Shown: piece by piece, positions 35,804-45,705 of the stretch
Position numbering within the stretch: position 1 is the stretch's first letter
How the letters are laid out: each line of letters starts with the position of its first letter
DNA from: Variovorax paradoxus
Lineage (GTDB): Bacteria > Pseudomonadota > Gammaproteobacteria > Burkholderiales > Burkholderiaceae_C
Length of the DNA stretch: 64,000 nt
Direction: 5' to 3'
NCBI RefSeq assembly: GCF_022009635.1
Contig: NZ_CP091716.1
Coordinates: 6,159,501-6,223,500 of the forward strand
Program-made: the position numbers and the translations under genes
The notes under the pieces: generated by a model
The model's input: the letters and a program-made list of their open reading frames with translations, nothing else
Database searches by the model: none
What the model was told of the DNA's origin: nothing

Positions 35804-35870
35804 GTAGGACGAAGCCGGCGATCTGGCGGGGCCTTCAGGAACCGGCCGGGCTTGCTGTCAGAATCCGCCC

Positions 35871-37808
35871 ATGGTCAGGGTGGTTCCAGTTTCCTTGCCG
35901 GCGTGGTGGCCGGCTTTGCTTTTTTCCGGCGTCCTGCTTCTGCAAGGCTGCAGCCTGCTGCCGAAGAAAGATGCGTCCGAAGGCAAGCCCGTGGCCGGTC
36001 TCGTGCGCGGCGACAGCACCGCGGATACCACCAAAGACAACAGGAACAGCGACGACAAGAAGGACAAGGCAGACAAGCGCGACGCCTTCACCGTCGACGT
36101 GCGCGGCCCCGAGGCCGTGCGCGACTATCTCAAGCTGCACCTCGAGATCCAGCGCTACCGCGAGCTCGACGACCTCGGCGCCACCGAAATATCCCGCCTC
36201 ATGGTGGCCGCCGAAGCCAACGCCCGCGAGCTGCTGGGCACCCTCGGCTACTTCACGCCCACGCTGACGCTCGAGCTCAACGAAACGCCGCAGGGCGCCA
36301 AGGCCCCGCGCGAGATCGTCATCACCGTCTCGCCCGGCGAGCTCACCAAGGTGAGCAACGTGCAGATCAGCTACGGCGGCCCGATTGCCGACGACGCCAC
36401 TGCCGAGGCCCAGCGCGATTCGATCCGAACCGCCTGGGCGCTGCGCGCGGGCCAGCCCTTCACGCAGCAGGCGTGGGACGAGGCCAAGACCACCGCGCTG
36501 CGCAGCCTCACGGCCAAGCGCTTTCCCACGGGCAACATCGAGATCAGCCGCGCCGAGGTCGATGCCGACCGCCACGAGGCGCGCCTGAGCGTCACCTACC
36601 AGTCGGGCCCGGCCTACAAGTTCGGCCCGCTGGTGCTGCGCGGCATCCAACGCTACGACCCCGACGGCGCACGCCGCATCGCGCGCCTGCCCAGCGGGCA
36701 GGACTACGACCAGCAGAAGCTGCTCGACGCGCAGCAGCGCCTGGCCAGCAGCGGCTACTACGACTCGGTGTTCCTCACGCTCGACACCGAAAGCGGCAAC
36801 CCGCTGGCCGCGCCCGTCATCGCGCAACTGCGCGAAGCGCCATTGCAGAAGGTGGTGCTGGGCGCCGGCTTCACCACCGACAACGGCCCGCGCCTGTCGG
36901 TCGATCACATCCACAACCAGGTGCCGCTGCTCGGCTGGCGCGCGGTATCGCGGCTGTCGGTGGACCGCGACATCAAGTCGCTGAGCACCGAGCTCAACGC
37001 CATTCCCGACGACCACGGCTGGCGCTGGTTCTCCGGCGCGGAACTCAAGAGCGAGCAGTCGGGCAGCTACGTGGTCGACAGCGGACGCCTGCGCGGGGGG
37101 CGCAACAAGTCGAGCGACCACATCGACCGCAGCTACTTCCTGCAGTACGACTACGCGCAGAACCGCGGCACCAACGCGCCCCCCTCGGCCTCCGCCGTCA
37201 CCGCCAACTGGGGCTGGACCGGGCGCTACTTCGACAACAACTCCGCGCCCTCGCGCGGCTTCGGCATTGCGCTCGAAGTGGCGGCGGGCTACACGCTCAC
37301 CGGCATGCAGACGCCCTTCACACGCACCTACGCGCGCTGGCTCGGCGTGTTGCCGCTGGGCTCGAGCGACGACAAGGAAACCAACGCGCGCCGCAGCCGC
37401 CTGCAACTGCGGCTCGAAGGCGGCGCGGTGGCGGCCAAGGACAGCGCGCAGATCCCGTCCACCCTGATGTTCCTGACCGGCGGCGACACCACCGTGCGCG
37501 GCTACAGCTACAAGCAGATCGGCACCGTGCGCCCCGACGGCACCACCGTGGCCGGCCGCTACCTGGGCGTGGCGAGCGTCGAGTGGCAACGCCCCGTCGT
37601 CTACAACAACAAGCTCACCGACTGGGAGAGCGTGGTGTTCGTCGATGCCGGCGCCGTGGCCGACAAGCCCGCGGAACTCAAGCCCAAGGTGGGCGTGGGC
37701 GTGGGCGCGCGCTGGCGCAGCCCGGTGGGGCCGGTGCAGGCCGACCTCGCCTACGGCGTGGACAGCAAGAGATTCCGCCTGCACTTCCGTCTCGGCTTCA
37801 CCTTCTGA
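35871..37808 (+). CDS. tamA: Outer-membrane translocation assembly protein TamA
   Basis: 645 residues, BamA/Omp85 superfamily. A lipoprotein-like signal (LLQGC), a low-complexity linker, POTRA-type domains (~70-320) and a 16-strand barrel with the conserved RGY segment (TVRGYSYKQIG) are visible. The C-terminal residue is Phe (LHFRLGFTF), the barrel-assembly signal. It pairs with TamB encoded 10 bp downstream. The N-terminal lipobox is unusual for TamA. Confidence 0.9.
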   Translation: MVRVVPVSLPAWWPALLFSGVLLLQGCSLLPKKDASEGKPVAGLVRGDSTADTTKDNRNSDDKKDKADKRDAFTVDVRGPEAVRDYLKLHLEIQRYRELDDLGATEISRLMVAAEANARELLGTLGYFTPTLTLELNETPQGAKAPREIVITVSPGELTKVSNVQISYGGPIADDATAEAQRDSIRTAWALRAGQPFTQQAWDEAKTTALRSLTAKRFPTGNIEISRAEVDADRHEARLSVTYQSGPAYKFGPLVLRGIQRYDPDGARRIARLPSGQDYDQQKLLDAQQRLASSGYYDSVFLTLDTESGNPLAAPVIAQLREAPLQKVVLGAGFTTDNGPRLSVDHIHNQVPLLGWRAVSRLSVDRDIKSLSTELNAIPDDHGWRWFSGAELKSEQSGSYVVDSGRLRGGRNKSSDHIDRSYFLQYDYAQNRGTNAPPSASAVTANWGWTGRYFDNNSAPSRGFGIALEVAAGYTLTGMQTPFTRTYARWLGVLPLGSSDDKETNARRSRLQLRLEGGAVAAKDSAQIPSTLMFLTGGDTTVRGYSYKQIGTVRPDGTTVAGRYLGVASVEWQRPVVYNNKLTDWESVVFVDAGAVADKPAELKPKVGVGVGARWRSPVGPVQADLAYGVDSKRFRLHFRLGFTF

Positions 37809-37818
37809 TTGCCTGTCG

Positions 37819-40800
37819 ATGCAGAACGACGCCAACAACACCGATCCCGCGACCCCGCAGACGCCCGCCGTCGTCAAGCGCTCGCGCACGCGCCGCGCGC
37901 TGCGCGCCTTCGCATGGACGGTGCTCGGCCTCTTCGTGGCCGTGCTGCTGCTGGGCGCGGGCGCGTGGTGGTGGCTGGGCTCTAACAAGTCGCTGGCCTT
38001 CGCGCTCGCGCAGGCGGCGCAGCGCCTGCCCGCCGGTCAGACGCTGGAGAGCCGCGACGTCACCGGCTCGCTGCGCACCGGCGGCCGCATCGGCTGGCTC
38101 AAGTACCAGAGCGAGAGCATCGCCGTCGAAGTAAACGACGCCACCATCGGCTGGCAGCTCGCGCCGCTGTTCCAGCGCAAGGTGCAGCTCGGCGAAGTGC
38201 ATGCCAAGCAGGTGCTCATCGAAAAGCGCGGCCCGCCGAGCGACAAGCCCACCGAGCCGCTGCAGCAGCTGGCGCTGCCGGTCGATGTCGACGTGCCCTT
38301 CCGCATCGACGAAGTGCGCTGGGCCGGCCCGCCCGCGCTGCAGGCGCTCAACCTGTCGGGCAGCTACAGCTACAAGGCCGCCGAGCACGCGCTCGAAGTG
38401 AAGGGTGTGGACATTGCCGACGGCCACTACAGCGCGCGCGTCAAGCTGCAGGGCCCCGCGCCGATGGCGATCGACGCCTCGCTCAACGGCCGCGTGAAGG
38501 CCCCGCTGGCCGAAGACCACGACATCGACGTGCTGGCCGAAGCCACCGTCAAGGGCACGCTCACCGGCACCGAAGCCCGCCTGCAGGTGGCCGCCGAACT
38601 CAAGCCTGCCGAGGAAAGCCCCGACGCCCCGATGGAAGCCAGGCTGCAGGCGCAGATCGCGCCGTGGCTGCCTCAGCCGGTGATCGATGCCAAGGCCGAC
38701 CTGCGCAACGTCGATGCCTCCAGCCTGTGGCCCGGCGCGCCGGAAACCCGGCTCACCGGCACCGTCGAACTCACGCCCGACGCCGACACCGGCCCGGCCG
38801 CATGGAAGGCATCGGCCGACATCCGCAACAGCGTGGCCGGCCCGTGGGACGAAGAAAAACTCCCGGTCGAACAGGTGCAGGCCCGCGTGGGTTTCGACGG
38901 CACCAGCTGGACCATTCCCGAAGCCACCGTGCGCGCGGGCGGCGGGCGCATCGACGCGGCCGGCAAGTGGAGCCCCGCGCCCGCCCCGTGGCAGGCCCAG
39001 GCCACCGTGCGCGGCGTGCGGCCCGGCGCGCTGTACACCGAGCTTTCCGGCGCGCCCGTGAGCGGCACGCTCAAGGCCGAGCAGAAAGAAAGCACCATCA
39101 GCTTCGACGCCGCGCTGCGCGCCGAAGGCGGCGCCGGCAGCAAGGCGCTGCCCGGCTTCGCGCTCGACCGCGCGCTGGCCCAGGGCCAGTGGAAAGACCA
39201 GGTGCTCGACCTGCGCACCTTGCGCATCGAAGCCCAGCGCGCCAGCATCGACGGCAAGCTGCAGGTGCGCGTGGCCGACCAGGCCGGCAGCGGCAAGCTC
39301 AGCCTGGTGCTGCCGGGCGGCAGCGCGCAGGTCGAAGGCCGTATCGCGCCCACCGCGGGCAGCGGCGACATCAAGGCCAGCATCGACGACGCCGACGCCG
39401 TGCAGCGCTGGGTGCAGGGCCTGCCGGGGCTGTCGAACGTGTTCGCGAACGCCAGCGCCAAGGGCTCGGCCAAGCTGGACGCGAACTGGCAGGGCGGCTG
39501 GCAGACCATCCAGCGCCGCCTGCAGAACGCGACCGCGCCGGCACAGCGCGGCACCGCCGAGCCCACGCTCAAGGCCATGCTCGGCGTGCCCCGCCTCGAC
39601 CTGCACCTGCCGGCCTCCGAGCCCGGCGGCGCAGCCACCGCCGTGCAACTGAACGGCCTGCGCGCCGAACTCGCCGGCAGCCTCGCGCAAGCCAGCCTCA
39701 CGCTGCAGGGCGAAGCCACCACCGGCACCCAGAAAATCACCATCGACACCCGCGCCAGCGGCGGCCTCGCGGGCAACGACCAATGGCGCGCGGCGCTCGC
39801 CAGCCTGCGCCTGCAGGCCCAGGACAGCGTCAGCCCCGGCAGCGCCCCCTGGGTGCTGGAGCTGAGCCGCGAAGTGACGGCCACCATCCGCAGCACCAGC
39901 GGCAACGCCGCGCGGCTGGACATCGAAGCCTCCGCCGCCGCGGCCACCCTGCGCGGCCCGGTGCCCGGCACCGTGCGCATCGACTGGCAGCCGCTGCGCT
40001 TCAGCCAGAGCGGCGCGGCGCCCAACCGGGTGTTCCGCGTGCAGTCCAAGGGCCAGCTGCAGGGCCTGCCCATGGCATGGGCCGGCGCGCTCGGCGCCAA
40101 CACCACGCTGGGCGAATACGGCATCAGCGGCGACCTGATGTTCGACGGCGACTGGGACATCGACGCCGGCGACACCCTGCGCGCCAAGGCCCGCCTCGCG
40201 CGCCAGAGCGGCGACATCCGCGTGCAGGCCGGCGAGGCCGCGCTGGTCACGCGCATCGTGAGCACCGGCACGGGCACCGCCAGCGAACGCACCATGAACT
40301 CCGCCACCGCCCCCAACGGCGTGGAAGCGCCCAGCACCCCGGCCGGCCTGCGCCAGGCCGAGCTGCGGCTCGACGCGCAAGGCGACGCCGTGCGCGCCAG
40401 CCTGACATGGGACAGCGAACGCGCCGGCAAGATCAACGCCGACATCGACACCCGCGTGCAGCAGCGCGCCGGCGGCTGGCAATGGGCGCCAGACGCGCCG
40501 CTGGGCGGCACCATCAAGGCCAGCCTGCCCAACCTGGGCGTGTGGTCGATGCTCGCGCCGCCGGGCTGGCGCATTGCCGGCACGCTCGACGCCGCCGCCA
40601 CCCTGTCGGGCAACCGCGCCGTGCCGCGCTGGAACGGCACCCTGGGCGCCGACAAGCTCGCGCTGCGCGCGCCGGTCGAAGGCCTGGACCTGCGCGACGG
40701 GCGGCTGCGCGCATCGCTGAACGGCGAGCGCGTGGAGATCACCGAATTCACGCTCAAGGGCGGCGCCGGCAGCTCCGCGCGCATTGCCGGCCAGAGCGGC

Positions 40801-41907
40801 AACCGCAGCACCGCCGCCAGCGAGGCCCGCTCCGACGGCGGCACGCTGTCGGCCACCGGCGACCTCAGCTGGGGCCCGGCCAGCGGCACTGCATCGGGCG
40901 TGCGCATGGCCATGCAGGGCCAGTTGCGCGCGCTGCGCGTGCTGGTGCGCACAGACCGGCAAGTCACGCTCTCGGGCGACCTGCAGGCCAAGCTGGACAA
41001 CGGCCAGTTCACCGTGCGAGGCAAGCTCAAGACCGACCGCGCGGTCATCATCCTGCCCGACGAAACCGCGCCCAGCCTGGGCAGCGACGTGGTCGTGCGC
41101 TCCGCCGCCAAGGACCGCGAGGCGGCCGAGGCGGCGAAACGCGAATCCGAGCGCGCCGATGCCCAGGCCGCGAAACCGCAGACCGCCAAGCCGCCGGACA
41201 TCGTCGTCAACTTCGACCTGGGCGACGACTTCGCGGTGCAGGGCCGCGGCATCACCACCCGCCTGGAAGGCGACCTGGAAATCCGCAGCACCCGGCTGAA
41301 CGCCCCGCCGCGCATCACCGGCGAAGTGAAGACCGTGAAGGGCCAGTACCGCGCCTACGGCCAGCAGCTCGACGTGGAAACCGGCGTGGCCCGCTTCAAC
41401 GGCCCCTTCGACAACCCCGCGCTGGACATCCTGGCCATTCGCCCGAACCTGTCGCAGCGCGCGGGCGTGCAGATCACCGGCACCGCGCAGTCGCCGCGCG
41501 TGAAGCTGTATTCCGAGCCCGCCCTGTCGGACGCCGAAACCCTGTCATGGGTGATCCTGGGCCGCGCATCCGCCACCAGCGGCGGCGAATCGGCGCTGCT
41601 GCAGCAGGCGGCGCTGTCGCTGCTGGGCAAGATCGGCGGCAGCGGCTCCGGCGGCAGCCTGGCCAGCCGCTTCGGGCTGGACGAACTGGGCTTCAAGGGC
41701 CCGGGCAGCGGCGGCGACCTGCGCGAATCGGCGGTGACGCTGGGCAAGCGGCTGTCGAAGGACTTCTACATCACCTACGAGCGCAGCATCGGCGGGACCT
41801 TCGGCACGCTGTTCATCTTCTACGACCTGACCACCAAGCTCACGCTGCGGGGGCAGGCGGGGCAGACGAGCGGGCTGGATCTGATCTATACGGTGAAGTA
41901 CGACTGA
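37819..41907 (+). CDS. tamB: Translocation/assembly module protein TamB
   Basis: 1362 residues. An N-terminal TM anchor (TVLGLFVAVLLLGAGAWWW) precedes a long beta-rich taco-like body and the conserved C-terminal DUF490 (~1050-1362) with IGGTFGTLFIFYDLTTKLTLRGQAG. TamB spans the periplasm and helps insert outer-membrane proteins or move lipids outward. Ends in a short barrel-like strand. Confidence 0.93.
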   Translation: MQNDANNTDPATPQTPAVVKRSRTRRALRAFAWTVLGLFVAVLLLGAGAWWWLGSNKSLAFALAQAAQRLPAGQTLESRDVTGSLRTGGRIGWLKYQSESIAVEVNDATIGWQLAPLFQRKVQLGEVHAKQVLIEKRGPPSDKPTEPLQQLALPVDVDVPFRIDEVRWAGPPALQALNLSGSYSYKAAEHALEVKGVDIADGHYSARVKLQGPAPMAIDASLNGRVKAPLAEDHDIDVLAEATVKGTLTGTEARLQVAAELKPAEESPDAPMEARLQAQIAPWLPQPVIDAKADLRNVDASSLWPGAPETRLTGTVELTPDADTGPAAWKASADIRNSVAGPWDEEKLPVEQVQARVGFDGTSWTIPEATVRAGGGRIDAAGKWSPAPAPWQAQATVRGVRPGALYTELSGAPVSGTLKAEQKESTISFDAALRAEGGAGSKALPGFALDRALAQGQWKDQVLDLRTLRIEAQRASIDGKLQVRVADQAGSGKLSLVLPGGSAQVEGRIAPTAGSGDIKASIDDADAVQRWVQGLPGLSNVFANASAKGSAKLDANWQGGWQTIQRRLQNATAPAQRGTAEPTLKAMLGVPRLDLHLPASEPGGAATAVQLNGLRAELAGSLAQASLTLQGEATTGTQKITIDTRASGGLAGNDQWRAALASLRLQAQDSVSPGSAPWVLELSREVTATIRSTSGNAARLDIEASAAAATLRGPVPGTVRIDWQPLRFSQSGAAPNRVFRVQSKGQLQGLPMAWAGALGANTTLGEYGISGDLMFDGDWDIDAGDTLRAKARLARQSGDIRVQAGEAALVTRIVSTGTGTASERTMNSATAPNGVEAPSTPAGLRQAELRLDAQGDAVRASLTWDSERAGKINADIDTRVQQRAGGWQWAPDAPLGGTIKASLPNLGVWSMLAPPGWRIAGTLDAAATLSGNRAVPRWNGTLGADKLALRAPVEGLDLRDGRLRASLNGERVEITEFTLKGGAGSSARIAGQSGNRSTAASEARSDGGTLSATGDLSWGPASGTASGVRMAMQGQLRALRVLVRTDRQVTLSGDLQAKLDNGQFTVRGKLKTDRAVIILPDETAPSLGSDVVVRSAAKDREAAEAAKRESERADAQAAKPQTAKPPDIVVNFDLGDDFAVQGRGITTRLEGDLEIRSTRLNAPPRITGEVKTVKGQYRAYGQQLDVETGVARFNGPFDNPALDILAIRPNLSQRAGVQITGTAQSPRVKLYSEPALSDAETLSWVILGRASATSGGESALLQQAALSLLGKIGGSGSGGSLASRFGLDELGFKGPGSGGDLRESAVTLGKRLSKDFYITYERSIGGTFGTLFIFYDLTTKLTLRGQAGQTSGLDLIYTVKYD

Positions 41908-41972
41908 CCGATTGAAGTCCGGTCCGGGGAAGGCGCGCTGCCAAGCTGGTAAAGTGCGGGCCGCCACCCTCC

Positions 41973-42047
41973 GTCTTCGTAGTTCAATGGATAGAACGGG
42001 GTCCTCCTAAGACTCAGATACAGGTTCGATTCCTGTCGAAGGCACCA
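41973..42047 (+). tRNA. tRNA-Arg (CCU anticodon)
   Basis: Cloverleaf by eye: acceptor GTCTTCG/CGAAGGC, D stem GTTC/GAAC, anticodon stem GGGTC/GACTC with loop CTCCTAA (anticodon CCT), T arm CAGG-TTCGATTC-CTG, and encoded CCA. It reads AGG codons. tRNA-Arg(CCU) genes are frequent integration sites. Confidence 0.97.
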
Positions 42048-42048
42048 G

Positions 42049-42079
42049 AAACCTGTTGATTCTCAACAGGTTTTTTTTT
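42049..42079 (+). terminator. Rho-independent terminator of tRNA-Arg
   Basis: AACCTGTTGA pairs with TCAACAGGTT around a 3-nt loop, followed by nine T residues. It starts two bases after the tRNA CCA. Confidence 0.95.
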
Positions 42080-42698
42080 GGCCAGACGTTGCCGACACAA
42101 CTGCCCCGGACTCACAGCGTCATCATCCTGACCCGGGCCAAAAGAGCTGACGAACGCAAGTTTTTACCGTTCCACCTGGGCGCGTTCGTGCAAGCTGTGC
42201 TGACGTCCCCAAAAGTGTCGGCAGCGCTGACGCAAGTTCACGGCGAGGCCGTATTGGCCGCCTTCAAGAATGCCTATTCCGTCAAATTGCTGAAACTGCC
42301 TGCAGGTCACACCGAAACCGACCTCCGTTGTGGACTGCTGGCTGATAGGCGAGGTCAAAGCACATTTCGACTACCGACAAGGTCAGCAATTTGTGTCCCA
42401 ACGAGGCCTGCCGCACATACCCGCGCAATCCGAGAACTACTGGGCATTTCCCGTTGCCTGAACAGCCCCGTTCCTCTCTAAAGTAAACGCCCTCGTCCCC
42501 CAACACCCCACCAAGTGGGCAAGGAGCGCAACCCCCTCAAGCACCTGAACGATTGAACCGCACCACCTCGCAGCGGGTCATCGGCGCGTAGCCGCATCGA
42601 TGCAAATGCGAGGTCCCAAAAGGCGACGGCCGGGATGCGTCAACACCCCAGCCGTCTGACCAAGTGAAGTGCCCAACTTTCGAAAGGAAGCACCCCAA
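42080..42698. other. Gene-poor interval after the tRNA
   Basis: About 620 bp without a convincing intact gene. The first part holds a decayed coding segment (see pseudogene). An imperfect inverted repeat around 42627-42657 (ACGGCCGGG ... CCCAGCCGT, one mismatch) is the only other structure. No integrase gene and no copy of the tRNA 3' end was found within the window. Confidence 0.5.
42150..42345 (+). pseudogene. Decayed fragment, possibly a DUF1016 (YhcG)-type nuclease domain
   Basis: A frame over this segment reads VLAAFKNAYSVKLLKLPAGHTETDLRCGLL in sections. It resembles the start of the DUF1016 C-terminal nuclease domain (FKD.Y...L.LP.GH.E.DL..GLL), then loses similarity, as after a frameshift. 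No start codon with a ribosome site is convincing. The match is from memory and weak. Confidence 0.3.
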
Positions 42699-42947
42699 AT
42701 GGCTACCCGGAATATAGCCCGCCCCTCCACGCCCCTAGCTCACGCCGACGCCCCACCCGACGCCGTGACGCTCCTGGAGGAAAAGAGCACGCAGCTCTAT
42801 TCGCTGCTCTGCTATTGCCACGGCAACGGCCCGCCGCAGCAGGAAGACGCAGGGCCAGAACATCGCGGCAACGTGTTCTGGCTCGCTTCGGAATTGGCAA
42901 GAGAAGTGATGAACCTGATTCAGGTCTGCATCCCGCGAGAGCGGTAG
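42699..42947 (+). CDS. Hypothetical 82-residue protein
   Basis: MATRNIARPSTPLAHADAPP then LYSLLCYCHGNG and VFWLASELAREVMNLI. AAGGAAG at a good distance before ATG 42699 supports translation. It has two neighbouring Cys (CYCHG) and a helical C-terminus. Not recognised; its setting beside a tRNA and decayed DNA fits an accessory gene. Confidence 0.6.
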   Translation: MATRNIARPSTPLAHADAPPDAVTLLEEKSTQLYSLLCYCHGNGPPQQEDAGPEHRGNVFWLASELAREVMNLIQVCIPRER

Positions 42948-42965
42948 GCAGCACAGGCCGATCGC

Positions 42966-43313
42966 TCAACGCCGCACGTAGCTCTTCGCCCCGCTGTCGC
43001 TCAGGCAGTACTGCCCGCCGCGCGGCCCGGTGCATATGCGCCCCGATCTGCAAGAGCAATCGCCGGTGCCGGCGGGCGGCTGCGGTGCCAGCAAGTTGCG
43101 CACCGCGCCCCCGCCGCCCTGCGGCCCCGTGCAAACCTTCTTCGATCCGCTGATCGAGCCGTCATTGCACACGAACAACTCGCCGGAGCAATGCGACACA
43201 CCGCCCTTGCTTCCCGAGCAGGGGTAGTTCGCGGCAACGGCGTTGAAGGCCAACGCGCATGCGCCAAGCGCGAACAGCAACGCCGCGCGCCACATGATCG
43301 AGCGGCTCAGCAT
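42966..43313 (-). CDS. Small secreted Cys-rich protein with a TGPRGG basic-adaptor-like end
   Basis: 115 residues: signal peptide (ending AVAANYPC), a Cys-rich middle (CSGSKGGVSHCSGELFVC), and a C-terminal ICTGPRGGQYCLSDSGAKSY. The last block resembles the short TGPRGG.Y..S.GKK.Y adaptor motif of the PBCV_basic_adap family. It overlaps the upstream gene by 7 bp. Probably periplasmic or secreted and disulphide-bonded. Function unknown. Confidence 0.7.
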   Translation of the reverse strand: MLSRSIMWRAALLFALGACALAFNAVAANYPCSGSKGGVSHCSGELFVCNDGSISGSKKVCTGPQGGGGAVRNLLAPQPPAGTGDCSCRSGRICTGPRGGQYCLSDSGAKSYVRR

Positions 43314-43750
43314 TTCAGGTCGAAGAAAGACTTCCGGGCCTTGTACAACGCGACCTCCGCGCGACCCTTCTCCGCACCGCTCGTTCGCGCCACGTCGCCC
43401 TGCAATTCGGCAATCTGCCCATCGAGCGTATCGCAGCGGGCTTGAACGCCGGCCGGCAGGTTCACGCGGTGCCGCAGGACATTCATGTCCTCATGCGACT
43501 TTCCGGTGAGCGGCCGGAAGGCCGTGTCCATCGACTTGCGAAACTCCTCGCGCTGCACCTCAGCGCCCTTGCGCGATGTGCCGCCCATCTTGTCCATGCC
43601 TTGCGTCGGCGTCACGTCGACGGTCTTGCCACCCACGCAAGGCGCGTCGGAGTAGCTGACCTTTCCGCCGGTTTCGCAGCGGTAGACGGGCGGCTGGGCA
43701 AGCGCTGTCGAGGTGGCGCAAAGCAAGAGACAGGCGAGCAGAACTCTCAC
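43307..43750 (-). CDS. DUF4124-like secreted protein
   Basis: 147 residues: signal peptide (LLACLLLCATSTALAQ), then VYRCETGGKVSYSDAPC, the DUF4124 pattern of a short YxC-G-xxxYSDxPC domain. The remaining ~90 residues are helical with a Cys at the end (FFDLKC). Encoded just upstream of, and overlapping, the Cys-rich secreted gene, so they form a two-gene operon. Confidence 0.8.
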   Translation of the reverse strand: MRVLLACLLLCATSTALAQPPVYRCETGGKVSYSDAPCVGGKTVDVTPTQGMDKMGGTSRKGAEVQREEFRKSMDTAFRPLTGKSHEDMNVLRHRVNLPAGVQARCDTLDGQIAELQGDVARTSGAEKGRAEVALYKARKSFFDLKC

Positions 43751-43988
43751 GTCGAATCTTTCACGATGGGGTTCACTGGCGGCCGGCGACCTATGGCGCG
43801 GCGGGGATTTCTCGAAACTAACATCGGCCGCGCCGCAAGCACCTGCTCGTGTTCCCTGAGCCCGTCCATCGCCGGCGCTGCACTCGCGGCTATCGCACGC
43901 TGAAGAAAAGATGAAGAAAACAAGGCCGCAAAGCCCTGCGGCACCAACTGTTAATTACTGGTAACGCGGCACGGCTCCAATCGGGCAC

Positions 43989-44000
43989 GGGAACGTTCCC
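43989..44000. promoter_or_regulatory. Perfect 12-bp palindrome upstream of the chemoreceptor
   Basis: GGGAACGTTCCC is a perfect palindrome 26 bp before the GTG start of the chemoreceptor gene, in the 275-bp gap 43751-44025. A TTAATTACTGGTAACG stretch lies ~35 bp upstream of it. It may be an operator; the binding protein is unknown. Confidence 0.4.
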
Positions 44001-44025
44001 AGCCTTCTTCATTGCAGCCCCCCTC

Positions 44026-45693
44026 GTGACTTCCGCCACCGACCCACGCACTCCCCGCTCCCGCAACATCCTCGGCCGCCGGCTGCTGGCCACTTTCAGC
44101 GTCGTGCTGCTGCTGACCCTCGCGGGCTCGGGCATCGGCATCTGGTCGCTGGCGAAGGTGAACGACGCCACGCATGAGGCCATCCAGCAGAACGGCGTGT
44201 CGGAACGCCTGGTGGTCGACGCCTACCGCCTGCAGGCGATCAACGCCGAGCGCTACAAGGCGATGGCGCTGAGCTCCGAGCCCGAGGTCGGTGAGATCCT
44301 GGCCGCCGACATCCAGGCGACGGAAAAGCAATACAACGAGCTGATGCAGCAGGTCGACGAGCGCTTGAAGTCCGCGCCCGACCGCGCGCTGCTCGCGCAG
44401 ATCGAAGCCGCGGGCACCGACTTCAAGGCGACCGTGAAAGAGCTGATCGCGGCGCGCGACTCGGGCCTGACGGAGCGCATCCGCAATGTCTATTCGCAGC
44501 GCTTCCAGCCGGGCTCGGCCGCGCTGCTGGCGGCGGTGTCGAAGCTCGCGCAGGCGCAGCGCGACGCCATCGACGCTGCAGACTCCCGCATCGACGGCCT
44601 GAGCGCCTCGGCGCGGCTGGCGCTGGTGGTGTTCTGCGCGGCGGCGCTGCTGGTGGGCGCGGTGCTGGCGCAGTGGCTGGTGCGCAGCATCAGCAGGCCG
44701 ATCCGCGCGGCCGGCGAAACGGCGCAACGCGTGGCCAGCCTCGACCTGCGGCAGGACATCGCGGGCCACTCGCGCGACGAGGCAGGGCAGATGCTGCAGG
44801 CGCTGGGCGCGATGCAGGGCGCGCTGCGCGAACTGGTCGAGCGCGTGCGCGAGTCGGTGCAGAACGTGCGCGTGGCCGCGGGCGACATGGCGCAGGGCAA
44901 TTCGGAACTCTCGTCGCGCACGGAAGAAGCCGCGTCGAGCCTGCAGCAGACGGCCGCCGCGCTGGAGCTGGTGATGCGCAACGTGGCGCAGTCGAGCGAG
45001 GCCGCGGGCCGCGCGGAGCAGATGGCGGGCGCCGCCGCCACGGTGGCTGCGCAGGGCGGCGAGGTGGTGTCGCAGGTGGTCGGCACGATGCAGGACATTC
45101 ACCGCGCGTCGCACAAGATGGCCGACATCATCGGCGTGATCGACGGCATCGCGTTCCAGACGAACATCCTTGCGCTCAACGCGGCGGTGGAAGCCGCGCG
45201 CGCCGGCGAAGCGGGCCGGGGCTTCGCGGTGGTGGCGGCGGAGGTGCGGCAACTGGCCACGCGTTCCGCGGCGGCGGCGCGCGAGATCAAGGGCCTGATC
45301 GAGAACTCGGTGCAGCGCATCGAGGCCGGCACGCAACTGGCCGACAGCGCGGGCCAGACGATGGGCCGCATCATGGCGTCGATCCAGCAGGTGGCGGGCA
45401 CGGTGAACGACATCACCGAGGCCACGCATGCGCAGACGCGCGACATCGGCCAGATCAACACCGCCGTCTCGCGGCTGGACCGCATGACGCAGCAGAACTC
45501 TGCGCTGGTGGAAGAGTCGGCCGCCGCGTCGCAAGGCCTGCGCGACCAGGCGCACAGCCTCGACGCGCTGATCAGCCAGTTCGTGCTGCCGGGCGACGGC
45601 GAGGCGGCGCAAGACGCGCGCGATGCGCAATGGCTGCCCGCCCGCAAGGTGCTGCTGGCGGCAACGCCCGAAGACCGCCTGCTGCCGGCCTGA
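44026..45693 (+). CDS. Methyl-accepting chemotaxis protein
   Basis: 555 residues: TM1 (~20-42), a periplasmic four-helix-bundle-type domain (~43-190), TM2 ([19 protein letters not shown]), HAMP ([18 protein letters not shown]), and a cytoplasmic signalling domain with the invariant hairpin tip ([20 protein letters not shown]). The GTG start at 44026 is the first in frame. There is no C-terminal NWETF-type pentapeptide. The ligand is unknown. Confidence 0.95.
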   Translation: MTSATDPRTPRSRNILGRRLLATFSVVLLLTLAGSGIGIWSLAKVNDATHEAIQQNGVSERLVVDAYRLQAINAERYKAMALSSEPEVGEILAADIQATEKQYNELMQQVDERLKSAPDRALLAQIEAAGTDFKATVKELIAARDSGLTERIRNVYSQRFQPGSAALLAAVSKLAQAQRDAIDAADSRIDGLSASARLALVVFCAAALLVGAVLAQWLVRSISRPIRAAGETAQRVASLDLRQDIAGHSRDEAGQMLQALGAMQGALRELVERVRESVQNVRVAAGDMAQGNSELSSRTEEAASSLQQTAAALELVMRNVAQSSEAAGRAEQMAGAAATVAAQGGEVVSQVVGTMQDIHRASHKMADIIGVIDGIAFQTNILALNAAVEAARAGEAGRGFAVVAAEVRQLATRSAAAAREIKGLIENSVQRIEAGTQLADSAGQTMGRIMASIQQVAGTVNDITEATHAQTRDIGQINTAVSRLDRMTQQNSALVEESAAASQGLRDQAHSLDALISQFVLPGDGEAAQDARDAQWLPARKVLLAATPEDRLLPA

Positions 45694-45705
45694 CGGGCAG
45701 CCTCG

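Noticed and set aside
37798..40962. 1054-codon minus-strand frame inside tamB
   Set aside because: Shadow frame of a strongly supported gene; composition is typical of antisense GC-rich codons.
42164..42506. Two minus-strand frames after the tRNA
   Set aside because: No ribosome sites and no recognisable domains. The plus strand shows a weak protein-like trace, so these are most likely shadows of decayed sequence.
42703..43134. 143-codon minus-strand frame
   Set aside because: Overlaps two better-supported genes and has no domain or ribosome site.
43961..43968. GTAACGCG upstream of the chemoreceptor gene
   Set aside because: Only one copy of the short motif, without the neighbouring repeats or a GG-N10-GC promoter; chance occurrence is likely.
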